Assembly (NCBI GenBank): GCA_017306015.1
Contig: JAFKJK010000026.1
Span: 1 to 64,000, forward strand
DNA from: Propionibacteriaceae bacterium
GTDB taxonomy: Bacteria > Actinomycetota > Actinomycetes > Propionibacteriales > Propionibacteriaceae
Reading direction: 5' to 3'
Length of the DNA stretch: 64,000 nt
Made by a program: the position numbers and the translations under genes. How positions within the stretch are numbered: position 1 is the first letter of the stretch; every line of letters starts with the position of its first letter. The notes beneath the pieces are model-generated. The model saw only the letters and a list, made by a program, of their open reading frames with translations. It made no database searches and had not been told where the DNA came from. This document shows, piece by piece, positions 8,588 through 17,656 of this stretch.

Positions 8588-10681
8588 ATGAACGGGCGGC
8601 GGCGAGGATCACGGTACGGGCGCTACTCCGGCGGCCCGGATCCGCTCGCGCCCCCGATCGACCTGTCCGAGGCACTCAAGTCGATCGCGGACGACGTGAT
8701 GGAGGGCTATTCCGCTCAGCGCGCGCTGCGGGAGTACCTGCGTCGCGGGGGACGGGACCAGCTCGGCCTGGACGACCTGGCCGGACGCGTCCAGGCCCGC
8801 CGCCGGGACCTGCTCAGCCGGCACCGGCTGGACGGCACGATGGCCGAGGTGAGGAAGCTGCTCGACGACGCCGTCCTCGCCGAGCGCAAGGAACTCGCCC
8901 GCGACATCACCCTGGACGACCTCGATCGCGACTTCCGGGAGTTGACGCTGGAAAACCTGCCGGCCTCGACGCCGTCCGCCGTGCAGGAGCTCGCCGGCTA
9001 CGACTGGCGCTCGACCGAGGCCAGGACGTCCTACGAGAAGATCAAGGACCTGCTCGGCCGCGAGCTGCTGGACCAGCACTTCGCCGGCATGAAGCAGGCG
9101 ATGGAGAACGCGACGGACGCCGACCGCGAAGCCATCCGCGAGATGCTCGCCGACCTGAATCAGCTCCTCGACAAGCACCGACGCGGCGAGGATACGCCGG
9201 GCGACTTCGACGAGTTCATGGCGAAGCACGGGCAGTACTTCCCGGAGAACCCGAGCAACGTGGACGAACTGATCGACGCCCTCGCCCAGCGTGCCGCCGC
9301 CGCCCAGCGGATGCTGAACTCGATGACGCCCGAGCAGCGCGAGGAGCTGTTGCAGCTGTCGGCGCAGGCGTTCGGCTCCCCGGAACTGATGGCGCAACTC
9401 GGCCAGCTGGACGCGAACCTGCAGGCGCTGCGTCCGGGCGAGGACTGGTCGGGCTCGGAGCGGTTCGACGGCTCTGACGGCCTTGGGCTGGGCGACGGCA
9501 CCGGCGTCCTGCAGGACCTCGCCGAGCTGGACGCGCTGGCCGAGCAGCTCGGCCAGGGCTACGGCGGGGCGCGGATGGAGGACATCGACCTCGACGCCCT
9601 GGCCCGCCAGCTGGGCGACGAGGCCGCTGTCTCGGCGCGGACGCTGGCCGAACTGGAGCGCGCGTTGCGGGACGCCGGCTACCTCAGCCGGGTCGAGGAC
9701 GGCAGCCTGAAGCTGTCGCCGCGGGCCATGCGCCAGCTGGGACGGGCCTTCCTGGCCGACGTCGCCGAGCGGCTGAGCGGACGCACCGGCCAGCGGGACA
9801 CCCGGCTGGCCGGCGCGTCCGGGGAACCGACCGGCTCGACGCGGCAGTGGGCCTTCGGCGACACCGAGCCGTGGGACGTGACCCGGACCATGCTGAACGC
9901 GTTGCGCCGTTCCTCGTCATCGCCTCCCTCTCCCTTGTCATCCCGGCGAACGCCGGGATCCCCACCCGTCCAGACAGGCGATACATCCGAGATCCCGGGT
10001 CAGGCCCGGGATGACGCCGCTGGGAGGCCGCGACCGCCGAGCCCTCTGCCGCAGTTCAGTCTCCAACTGGACGACGTCGAGGTCACCGAGACCGAGAGCC
10101 GCACGCAGGCGGCGGTCGCCCTGCTGGTCGACGTGTCGTTCTCGATGGCCGCAGAGGGACGCTGGCTGCCGATGAAGCGGACGGCGCTCGCGCTGCACCA
10201 CCTCATCTCGACCCGGTGGCGGGGCGACCAGCTGCAGCTGATCACCTTCGGCCACTACGCCAAGTCCACCTCGGTCGAGGAGCTGACGGGGCTGCCGGGG
10301 CTGAGGGTCCAGGGCACCAACCTGCACCACGGGCTGCTGCTCGCCGAACAACTGTTCCGCCGGAACCCCACGATGCAGCCGGTGCTGCTGGTGGTCACCG
10401 ACGGTGAGCCGACCGCGCACCTGACGCCGGAGGGGGAGGCCTGGTTCTCCTACCCGCCGAGCATGGAGACGCTGCGGGTGACCGTCACCCAGCTCGACCG
10501 GCTGGGCCGCATCGGCGCGTGGGTGACGTTCTTCAAGCTGGGCGACGACCCCGGTCTGAACCGCTTCGTACACCAGATGGCCGATCGGGTGGACGGACGC
10601 GTCGTCAGCCCCGACCTGGACGACCTCGGTGCCGCTGTGGTGTCGGAGTACCTGGAAGCCCGGCGGAGATTCTGGGCATGA
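8588..10681 (+). CDS. VWA-domain protein, partner of the MoxR-like ATPase
   Basis: A 697-aa protein with a long helical N-terminal region (1-440), rich in charged and glutamine residues, and a C-terminal von Willebrand A domain from about 505. The MIDAS metal site is visible as DVSFS at 515-519, followed by the TNLHHGL threonine motif and VVTDGEPTAH. Such proteins act as the substrate-handling partner of MoxR/chelatase ATPases. The ATG at 8588 is preferred because residues upstream of it are encoded by repeat DNA. About 40 residues (roughly 443-482; Ser/Pro rich, including SSRRTPGSP and PGQARDD) just before the VWA domain are encoded by repeat-like palindromic DNA, and look like an in-frame insertion. 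Its stop overlaps the next start (ATGA). Confidence 0.8.
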   Translation: MNGRRRGSRYGRYSGGPDPLAPPIDLSEALKSIADDVMEGYSAQRALREYLRRGGRDQLGLDDLAGRVQARRRDLLSRHRLDGTMAEVRKLLDDAVLAERKELARDITLDDLDRDFRELTLENLPASTPSAVQELAGYDWRSTEARTSYEKIKDLLGRELLDQHFAGMKQAMENATDADREAIREMLADLNQLLDKHRRGEDTPGDFDEFMAKHGQYFPENPSNVDELIDALAQRAAAAQRMLNSMTPEQREELLQLSAQAFGSPELMAQLGQLDANLQALRPGEDWSGSERFDGSDGLGLGDGTGVLQDLAELDALAEQLGQGYGGARMEDIDLDALARQLGDEAAVSARTLAELERALRDAGYLSRVEDGSLKLSPRAMRQLGRAFLADVAERLSGRTGQRDTRLAGASGEPTGSTRQWAFGDTEPWDVTRTMLNALRRSSSSPPSPLSSRRTPGSPPVQTGDTSEIPGQARDDAAGRPRPPSPLPQFSLQLDDVEVTETESRTQAAVALLVDVSFSMAAEGRWLPMKRTALALHHLISTRWRGDQLQLITFGHYAKSTSVEELTGLPGLRVQGTNLHHGLLLAEQLFRRNPTMQPVLLVVTDGEPTAHLTPEGEAWFSYPPSMETLRVTVTQLDRLGRIGAWVTFFKLGDDPGLNRFVHQMADRVDGRVVSPDLDDLGAAVVSEYLEARRRFWA
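9930..10022. repeat. Repeat-like palindromic DNA inserted in frame in the VWA gene
   Basis: Within the VWA coding sequence, CATCCCGGCGAACGCCGGGAT forms a tight hairpin (around 9939-9959) and a second block, ATCCCGGGTCAGGCCCGGGATGAC, follows at about 9991-10014. The same core (ATCCCGGCGTTCGNCGGGAT) recurs three times in the intergenic cluster at 57.6-57.8 kb. The translated stretch is low-complexity Ser/Pro/Arg and falls between the helical region and the VWA domain, so the protein probably tolerates it as a linker. Confidence 0.7.
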
Positions 10682-11619
10682 CCGGCATCGGCGAGCGGGC
10701 GCCGCGTCCGGGAGGCAGTCCCTGGCTGGTGCCGCTGTGCCTGCTGGTGCTGACGGTGACGGCGGCGGTCTCCTGGTCGGTCCTGCGTCCGGGCACGCAC
10801 CCGTTCTCCGAGAACTCCTCTCCCGCGCCGGACGTGCCCGTCCGCGAGGCGTCGGTGCAGTTCAGCTTCGACCGGCCCGCCGACTCGCCGTACGAGTCGG
10901 CGCGGCTGGACGTGCGCCGCGACGGTGACACCGTCACGGTGACGGCGTTCGCGACGAAGCGCGGCAGGACGGAGACCCCGCTCGGGTCACGCACCTGTCC
11001 CGCGGCCGGTATCTGCGCGACCCCCGTCGACAACGACCTGACTCTTGCGGTGCTGCCCGGCAGTGCCGGGGACGTCGGCAGCCTCGACAAGGGACGCGCC
11101 CACGCCCAGTACCTGGAGGCCGTGGACCGGACGGCGGTCGCGGTCGAACGGACGCAGAGCGCACATCCCGAACGGCTGATCTGGCGGGCCGAGGACGGAC
11201 TGCTCCACGACAGCCAGGGCTCCGAGATCGCCGAGGTCCAGGTCTCGGCGGGCGTCTACGCGATCACCGTCTTCGAGATCAGGTCGCTGGGAGTGTGGGG
11301 TTACTTCGACCGCCGGAACGGCGTGTGGGTCGCCCGGCCGCTCGGCGCCAAGCCCGTCGAACTGGTCGGGACCGCCGGCACCGGCACGTTCGACGGCCAG
11401 CGGTTCACCGAGGCGAGCTGGGTCGGGCTGCTGCCGGTCGGAGCCAGTCACCCGAAGCTGGCGACGGATGTGGGCGTGGTCTGGCAGGCCGCCCCGCTCG
11501 GCACGACCGGACGGCTGGCGCTGGCCGTCTTCGTCGACAGCGCCAGGGCCAGCCGGACCGGCGTCCGCTCGATCACGTACACCGACGCCTCGGGCGTGCG
11601 CCGCACCGTCGCACCCTGA
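10678..11619 (+). CDS. Membrane-anchored protein of unknown function, third gene of the AAA+/VWA operon
   Basis: A 313-aa protein I cannot assign to a family. It has a short cytoplasmic N-terminus, one hydrophobic segment at about 15-34 (VPLCLLVLTVTAAVSWSVL-like), a proline/serine stretch, then an extracytoplasmic beta-rich region to the end. Two cysteines (TCPAAGICA) could form a disulfide outside the cell. The start ATG overlaps the TGA of the VWA gene (ATGA), so it is translationally coupled and probably works with the ATPase/VWA pair, perhaps as an anchor or sensor. The partner role is inference from gene order only. Confidence 0.65.
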   Translation: MTGIGERAPRPGGSPWLVPLCLLVLTVTAAVSWSVLRPGTHPFSENSSPAPDVPVREASVQFSFDRPADSPYESARLDVRRDGDTVTVTAFATKRGRTETPLGSRTCPAAGICATPVDNDLTLAVLPGSAGDVGSLDKGRAHAQYLEAVDRTAVAVERTQSAHPERLIWRAEDGLLHDSQGSEIAEVQVSAGVYAITVFEIRSLGVWGYFDRRNGVWVARPLGAKPVELVGTAGTGTFDGQRFTEASWVGLLPVGASHPKLATDVGVVWQAAPLGTTGRLALAVFVDSARASRTGVRSITYTDASGVRRTVAP

Positions 11620-11671
11620 TCCGCGGCCATAGGCTGTCACCGACAGGCGTTCGGCCCGAGCGGAGGCGACG

Positions 11672-14587
11672 ATGGGGTTGCAGGAGTACTGGCTGGGTGT
11701 CGGCGGGCGCCAGCACCGCGATCGGCTCCGGCGGATTCGCGAGCGCATCTACACCACTGTCGCCGAGTTGGACGCGACCATCCTCACCTCGTCCGAGCCG
11801 CTCGCCTTCGCCGACCTCGACCGGTCGCGGTTCCGTCCCGTCAAGCCGGGGACGGCGTGGGGACGCAAGCTCGACTGCGCCTGGCTGCACGTCTCCGGGT
11901 CTGTCCCGGACGGCGTGGAGGACCCCGTGGTGCTTTTCGGCATCCGCGGCGAGGGCCTGGTGTACTCGCCATCGGGGGAGGTCCTCGACTCGGTCAGCAC
12001 GGTCTTCATCCAGGGTGACCTTCCGCACGCCGGCGGTGGTTATCGGGCGGTCCGCGGCCTCGACCTCAGCACTGGCCGGGTCGACTTCTACGCCGACGTG
12101 GCCTACAACGGCTTCCTCCTCTACGACGTCGGCCGGGCGCTCTACCGGGGCGCCCGGATCGCCGTCCGCAACGACGCCGCGTTCGCCCTCTACTACGACG
12201 TCCTCACCCTGGTCGTCCTCGCCGCCAACACCGAGGACGCCGGGCTCGCCACCGAGATCGGTGCCGCCCTGGACCGGTCCTGGGCCGCCTTCTCCGCCGA
12301 CGACCTGCCGGGCGCACGGTCGGCGCTCGCCGCGATCCTTGCCGAGCCGTCCGCCTCCGGCTTCCGCTACCACGCCATCGGGCACGGCCACCTCGACATG
12401 GCCTGGCTGTGGCCGCTGCGGGAGACCCGCCGCAAGGCGGCCCGCACCTACGCGAACGCGCTGAACACCATCGCCACCCGTCCCGGCTACACCTACGGCA
12501 CGTCCCAGCTGCAGCAGCTGTGGTGGATGCAGCAGGAGCAGCCCGCACTGTTCGCCCGGCTCCAGGACGCGGTCAAGACAGGACGCATCGAACTCCAGGG
12601 CGCCTTCTGGGTCGAACCCGACACCAACCTGCCCAGCGGTGAGTCGCTCGTCCGCCAGGCCCTGGTCGGACGCCGCTTCCAGGCCGAGGCGTTCGGCATC
12701 ACGCCTGACCAGGTGCGGGTCTGCTGGCTTCCCGACACGTTCGGCTACAACGGCAACCTGCCGCAGATCCTGACCAAGTCGGGCATGGACTACTTCCAGA
12801 CGATCAAGCTGTCCTGGAACCGCACCAACCTCTTCCCCTACCGGACGTTCACCTGGGAGGGCATCGACGGCTCGTCCGTCCTGGTGCACATGCCGCCGGA
12901 GGGCGACTACAACAGCCGCGCCGCGGCGGACGGACTGCTGCGTGGCGTCCGGCAGTATCCCGAACGCGACCTCGGCACCGCCCTGCTCGTCTACGGGGCC
13001 GGGGACGGCGGCGGCGGGCCCGGCGAGATCCACCTCGAACTGCTCGCCCGCGAGCACGACCTCCGCGGGCTGCCCAGGGTCGACTTCTCCACGGCCGAGG
13101 CGTTCTTCGAAGACCTCGCCACCCACCACATCGAGCACCATCACGCCGGTGAGCTGTACCTGGAGACCCACCAGGGCACCTACACCACCCAGGCGGCCAT
13201 GAAGGCCGGCAACCGGCGGCTCGAGCGGCTGTTGCACAATGCCGAGGCGCTCGCCGTGATCACCGGCCAGGACAGCCGCGACGCCCTCGCCCAGCCGTGG
13301 CGGGACGTGCTGCTGCACCAGTTCCACGACATCCTGCCCGGCTCGTCGATCACCCGCGTCCACGCCGAGGCCCGGGACGCCTACACCCGGCTGGACGGCC
13401 AGGTCGGGGGGTACATCGACGGCCTGGCCGACCGGCTCGCCGGTGCCGAGGCCGTCCCGTCCGCGCTCAATCTGACGAGCTTCCCGCGCCTGGAGTACGT
13501 CCGGCACCGCGACGCCTGGTACCGGGCGGACGTGCCCGCCTATGCCGCCGCTGCGCTGCGTCCGGTCGGGAAGATCGCCGGCTTCGCCCAGACCGACGAC
13601 TCGATCGGCAACGGCCTGCTCACCCTGCGGTTCGGCGAGGACGGCGAGATCGTCTCCTGCCTCGACGCGGACGGACGCGAGCACGCAGCGGACGGGCTGA
13701 ACCGGCTCGTGCTCCACCGCGACCCGTTCCAGTTCCCGTTCAACGCGTGGGACATCGATCCGAAGTACCACCGCAAGCCCGGGCGGATGCTGCGCCCGGA
13801 GTCGTCGCACACGATCGCCGACGGGCCGACGATCACCCGCCGCAGTGTGTACCGGCTGCCCCACGGCCAGCTGGAGCAGGATGTGCTCCTGGAGGCCGGC
13901 AGCCCCCTGGTGCGGATCGACACCCGCGTCGACTGGCACGAGCGGCTCACGATGCTCCGAGCCGAGTTCCGGCCCGTCCACTACGGCGACCAGGTCCGCT
14001 GCGAGATCCAGTTCGGCCACATCAGCCGTCCGACGACCGAACGGAACTCGGTCGAGGCCGCGCAGTTCGAGATCTGCGCGCACACCTGGATCGCCACCGA
14101 GGACGCCGGTGGCGGCTTCGCCGTCGTCAACGACTCCAAGTACGGACACCGCGCCAAGAGCGGGCTGATCAGCCTCAACCTGCTGCGCTCTCCGGTCTTC
14201 CCGGACAAGACCGCCGACCGGGGCAGGCACGAGTTCAGCTACGGCTTCCTGCCGTTCGCCCCCGGCGACCTCACCGCGGCCGTCCAGGCCGGACACCGGC
14301 TGAACAACCCGCTGTTGCTCGGCGACTGGACCCCGTTCGGGTCGGTGGTCGCCGTGGACAACCCGGCGGTCGTGATCGACACCGTCAAGATCGCCGAGGA
14401 CGGTTCCGGCACTGTCGTCCGCGCCTACGAGAGCCTCGGTGCCCCGGCGACGGCGCGGTTGACCACGACACTGCCGCACGCGTCCGCCGTCGAGTCCGAC
14501 CTGCTGGAACGGCCGATCGGGCCGGCGAACCTCGACGCCCTGGAGTTCGGCCGGTTCGAGGTCAAGACGGTCGTGCTGACGAAGTGA
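11672..14587 (+). CDS. Alpha-mannosidase, glycoside hydrolase family 38
   Basis: A 971-aa retaining alpha-mannosidase without signal peptide, so cytoplasmic, releasing mannose from alpha-mannosides or glycan fragments. The zinc-binding HGHLDMAWLWPLRE motif lies near 238; the nucleophile aspartate is in LPDTFGYNG near 354; a second metal histidine is in HQFHDILPGSSI. The C-terminal beta-sandwich domains (from about 600) include HEFSYGFLPF and end typically for GH38. Length is normal. A GPH-type symporter starts inside its stop codon (GTGA), which suggests that the transporter supplies the mannoside. The ATG at 11672 follows a GGAGGCGACG ribosome-binding site. Confidence 0.9.
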   Translation: MGLQEYWLGVGGRQHRDRLRRIRERIYTTVAELDATILTSSEPLAFADLDRSRFRPVKPGTAWGRKLDCAWLHVSGSVPDGVEDPVVLFGIRGEGLVYSPSGEVLDSVSTVFIQGDLPHAGGGYRAVRGLDLSTGRVDFYADVAYNGFLLYDVGRALYRGARIAVRNDAAFALYYDVLTLVVLAANTEDAGLATEIGAALDRSWAAFSADDLPGARSALAAILAEPSASGFRYHAIGHGHLDMAWLWPLRETRRKAARTYANALNTIATRPGYTYGTSQLQQLWWMQQEQPALFARLQDAVKTGRIELQGAFWVEPDTNLPSGESLVRQALVGRRFQAEAFGITPDQVRVCWLPDTFGYNGNLPQILTKSGMDYFQTIKLSWNRTNLFPYRTFTWEGIDGSSVLVHMPPEGDYNSRAAADGLLRGVRQYPERDLGTALLVYGAGDGGGGPGEIHLELLAREHDLRGLPRVDFSTAEAFFEDLATHHIEHHHAGELYLETHQGTYTTQAAMKAGNRRLERLLHNAEALAVITGQDSRDALAQPWRDVLLHQFHDILPGSSITRVHAEARDAYTRLDGQVGGYIDGLADRLAGAEAVPSALNLTSFPRLEYVRHRDAWYRADVPAYAAAALRPVGKIAGFAQTDDSIGNGLLTLRFGEDGEIVSCLDADGREHAADGLNRLVLHRDPFQFPFNAWDIDPKYHRKPGRMLRPESSHTIADGPTITRRSVYRLPHGQLEQDVLLEAGSPLVRIDTRVDWHERLTMLRAEFRPVHYGDQVRCEIQFGHISRPTTERNSVEAAQFEICAHTWIATEDAGGGFAVVNDSKYGHRAKSGLISLNLLRSPVFPDKTADRGRHEFSYGFLPFAPGDLTAAVQAGHRLNNPLLLGDWTPFGSVVAVDNPAVVIDTVKIAEDGSGTVVRAYESLGAPATARLTTTLPHASAVESDLLERPIGPANLDALEFGRFEVKTVVLTK

Positions 14588-15924
14588 CCGCCACCCTTCG
14601 AGAGGGTCGGCAACCGACCGCGAGCACGCAACGCACCTCGGTCATCGCGGCGGGCTTCGGCCAGAACATCATCCTGACCACGGTGACGACGTTCATCCTG
14701 GTCTACCTGCTGCAGTACGCCCGGATCAGCGTCGCCGGGATGGCCGTGGTGACCGCGATCGTGGCCGCAGCCAAGGTGTTCGACGCGATCTGTGACCCGC
14801 TGATGGGCAGCATCATCGACCGCACCAGCAGTCGCTGGGGCAAGATGCGTCCCTACATCGCCTTCTCGGCACTCCCGGTCGCAGCGCTGACCACGATGCT
14901 GTTCGCCGTCCCGGACTGGCCGGAGCCGGCGAAGCTGGCGTTCTTCGGCGCCAGCTTCTTCGCCTGGGGCCTGGCCTACACCGCCTGCGACGTCCCGTAC
15001 TGGGGGCTGATCGGGTCTGCCTTTCCCGAGCCGGGGGAGCGCAACCGGGTGATCGCCGGCGTCCGCGCGTTCGGCGGCATCTCGCTGGGCCTGGCCACCC
15101 TCGGCATGCCGTGGTTCGCCCGGCTGCTCAGCGGCGGCGACACCACCGCGCTGGGCTGGACGCTGGCCGTCGGTATCGCAGCCTTCGCCGGGATGGGACT
15201 GTACTCGCTGGCCTTCTTCAACACCCGCGAGCGGCCACGGCCGGACGGGGAGGAGCGCCTCAGCTTCCGGGTCCTGTTCACCACCCTGGCGGGGAACCGT
15301 CCGCTGCTGCTGGTGCTGGCGGGTTCCGTCCTCGGCTTCGGACGGTACATCGTCCAGGCAGGGGGAGCGGTGTTCGTCGTCATCGCGTACTCCGACGAGG
15401 GCGTCTTCACCCTGGTCGGCGCAGCCATCATCGGCGCCATGGTGCTGGCGTCCTTCTTCAGCCCCGCCCTGCTGCACCGTTTCGGCAGCAAGCCGCTGAT
15501 GATCGGCAGCACGCTGCTCGCGGTGGTGTTCTACCTCGGCATGTGGCTCGTCGGCTACGCCAACCTGTGGGCCGTGGTCGGCTTCGTGTTCCTCACCGGG
15601 CTGACCCTGGGGGTCTTCGCCGTCGTCCAGACCACCATGATCGCGGACGCCGTCGATCACGTGGAGGCGACCACCGGCGTCCGCAACGACGGAATCTCGT
15701 TCTCGATGCTGACCTTCGTCGCCAAGATCATGAACGCGCTGGCCGTCGCGGTCTTCGGGGCATTCGTCGTGGTCGCCGGCTACCAGGCCGGCGCGCCGGT
15801 GACCCCGGCGATGCAACTCACCACTTTCGCCGCCATCACGCTCGTGCCGGCGGTGAGTTGTCTCATCTCCGTGATTCCATTCCTGCTCTACCGGCTCGAC
15901 AGCGGCCATTCACCCCTATCCTGA
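14584..15924 (+). CDS. GPH-family glycoside:cation symporter (MFS superfamily)
   Basis: A 446-aa transporter with about 12 hydrophobic segments. The diagnostic GPH pattern is present: FDAICDPLMGSIIDRTSSRWGKMRPYI after the second helix (cation-site aspartate), then the DVPYWGL segment. Members import oligosaccharides or glycosides with H+ or Na+. The GTG start overlaps the TGA of the alpha-mannosidase gene, giving translational coupling, so the natural substrate is probably a mannoside later cleaved by that enzyme. Longer in-frame readings extending upstream lie inside the mannosidase and are not credible. Confidence 0.85.
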   Translation: MTATLREGRQPTASTQRTSVIAAGFGQNIILTTVTTFILVYLLQYARISVAGMAVVTAIVAAAKVFDAICDPLMGSIIDRTSSRWGKMRPYIAFSALPVAALTTMLFAVPDWPEPAKLAFFGASFFAWGLAYTACDVPYWGLIGSAFPEPGERNRVIAGVRAFGGISLGLATLGMPWFARLLSGGDTTALGWTLAVGIAAFAGMGLYSLAFFNTRERPRPDGEERLSFRVLFTTLAGNRPLLLVLAGSVLGFGRYIVQAGGAVFVVIAYSDEGVFTLVGAAIIGAMVLASFFSPALLHRFGSKPLMIGSTLLAVVFYLGMWLVGYANLWAVVGFVFLTGLTLGVFAVVQTTMIADAVDHVEATTGVRNDGISFSMLTFVAKIMNALAVAVFGAFVVVAGYQAGAPVTPAMQLTTFAAITLVPAVSCLISVIPFLLYRLDSGHSPLS

Positions 15925-15969
15925 CCCGGAAGCGATTCGCCGCCAAGGATCGCGGACAAGGGGGTAATC

Positions 15970-17619
15970 ATGTCCGAACAGACTGTGGAGAAGGCCGCCG
16001 GCAGTTCGAGGCTGCTGGACTGGATCGAACGCGTCGGCAACAAGGTGCCGAACCCGACGATCATGTTCGTCTACCTGATCGGCGTAGTCGCGCTGCTGTC
16101 GGCCGTCCTGTCGTGGGCCGGCGTGAGCGTCACCGACGACGTCGTGACGCCGGTGCCCACCGACAAGCTCAGCCAGGTGGCCGAGCATCTCGGTGGCACC
16201 TGGACGTTCTATGACTCCGTCACCGGTGAGCCGGCAGAGGTGCCGGACTTCATCGTCTCCAGTCAGACCTTTCCGGTACGCAACCTGATCTCGGTCGAGG
16301 GCGCCCGGTTCTTCTTCTCGTCCTTCGTAGACAATTTCGCCGGTTTCGGAGTCGTGGCGGTCGTCCTCGTCTCCATGGCCGGCGTCGGCGTCGCCGAACA
16401 TGCCGGCCTGATGGGGGCGCTGATCCGCAAGATCGTCAAGGTCGCGCCGGCGCGGTGGCTGACCTTCATCCTGATCTTCGTCGGCGTCCTGTCGTCGGTC
16501 GCGACGGACGCGGGCTACCTGATCCTGGTGCCGTTGGCCGCGGCCGCCTTCTACTCGGTCGGACGGCATCCGCTGGCCGGCCTGGCTGCGGCGTTCGCTG
16601 GCGTGGGCGCGGTGTTCGGGGTGAACCTGCTGATCACGCCGTCGGACTCGATGTTGACCGAGATCACCAACTCGGTGCTGACCAGCCTGAACATGGCGCC
16701 GCTGGAGGTCACCCAGAACTTCTACTTCTCGATCGTCTCGTCAATCCTGATGGCGATCGTTGCCACCGTGGTCACCGCGAAGATCACGATTCCCCGCCTG
16801 GGCGCCTTCGAGGGCACCGACGGCAGCTACCACGCCGACGAGGAGGTGGACGAGGCGGCGGAGGCGCGCGGCCTGAAGCTGGCCGGTTGGTACCTCCTCG
16901 GCTTCGCGGTCGTGATCGTGCTCCTCACCGCCATCCCGGGCGCGCCGCTGCGCGACCCGGTGACCGGCAACATCATCGGCAACACGCCGTTCATGGCGTC
17001 CCTGGTGTTCATCATCTCGCTGGCGTTCCTGGTCTGCGGCCTGGGCTACGGGCAGGGCGCGGGCACGCTGAAGGGCGGCAACGAGGCGGTGGCCGCGATC
17101 GGCAAGACCTTCGGCAGCCTCGGCGGGCTGCTGTTGATGTTCTTGATGATCGCCCAGTTCATCGCCCTGTTCAACTGGTCGAACCTGCCCACGGTGGCTG
17201 CGGTCTCCGCGGCGGAACTGCTCGTCCAGGCCAACGTTCCGGCGATCGTCCTGCTGATCGCCTTCATCCTGGTGATCGTGCTCCTGGACTTCATCCTGCC
17301 CGGGCTGGTGCCCAAGTGGGTCATCTTCGCGCCGGTGTTCATCCCGATCTTCGCCCAGCTCGGCGTCGCCCCGCAGACGCTGCTGGCCGCCTACCGGGTC
17401 GGCGACTCGCCGGTGAACGTCCTCACGCCGCTGATGGTGTACCTGCCGTTCATGGTGACCGTCGCCCAGCGCTACAAGAAGGACGCCGGCATCGGCACGA
17501 TCATCTCGCTGATGCTCCCGTACGCCGTCGCGGTCCTGCTGAGCTGGGTCGTGCTCTACGGCGTGTGGTTCGGACTCGGCATCCCCTGGGGCCCGAACGC
17601 GCCGGTGAACCTTCCCTGA
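15970..17619 (+). CDS. AbgT family transporter (aminobenzoyl-glutamate/dipeptide type)
   Basis: A 549-aa polytopic membrane protein of the AbgT family. The start MSEQTV...LDWIERVGNKVPNPTIMFVYLIG is typical, as are the inverted-repeat hairpin regions with TPSDSMLTEITN and NWSNLP, and the closing SPVNVLTPLMVYLPFMV. Family members take up p-aminobenzoyl-glutamate or small peptides, and some homologues export sulfonamides. It is followed, 37 nt later, by a leucyl aminopeptidase on the same strand, which favours uptake of a peptide-like substrate that is then hydrolysed. A GGGGGTAATC leader precedes the ATG. It lies 45 nt after the GPH gene, so the four genes from 11.7 kb may form one transcript. 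Confidence 0.88.
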   Translation: MSEQTVEKAAGSSRLLDWIERVGNKVPNPTIMFVYLIGVVALLSAVLSWAGVSVTDDVVTPVPTDKLSQVAEHLGGTWTFYDSVTGEPAEVPDFIVSSQTFPVRNLISVEGARFFFSSFVDNFAGFGVVAVVLVSMAGVGVAEHAGLMGALIRKIVKVAPARWLTFILIFVGVLSSVATDAGYLILVPLAAAAFYSVGRHPLAGLAAAFAGVGAVFGVNLLITPSDSMLTEITNSVLTSLNMAPLEVTQNFYFSIVSSILMAIVATVVTAKITIPRLGAFEGTDGSYHADEEVDEAAEARGLKLAGWYLLGFAVVIVLLTAIPGAPLRDPVTGNIIGNTPFMASLVFIISLAFLVCGLGYGQGAGTLKGGNEAVAAIGKTFGSLGGLLLMFLMIAQFIALFNWSNLPTVAAVSAAELLVQANVPAIVLLIAFILVIVLLDFILPGLVPKWVIFAPVFIPIFAQLGVAPQTLLAAYRVGDSPVNVLTPLMVYLPFMVTVAQRYKKDAGIGTIISLMLPYAVAVLLSWVVLYGVWFGLGIPWGPNAPVNLP

Positions 17620-17656
17620 GCCTCATCCCATCCGCCAAACTGAACAAGGAGTAACC

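Noticed and set aside
11573..14479. 968-codon open frame on the - strand
   Set aside because: Antisense to the alpha-mannosidase gene; low-complexity Val/Gly/Arg/Asp composition typical of a shadow frame in high-GC DNA.
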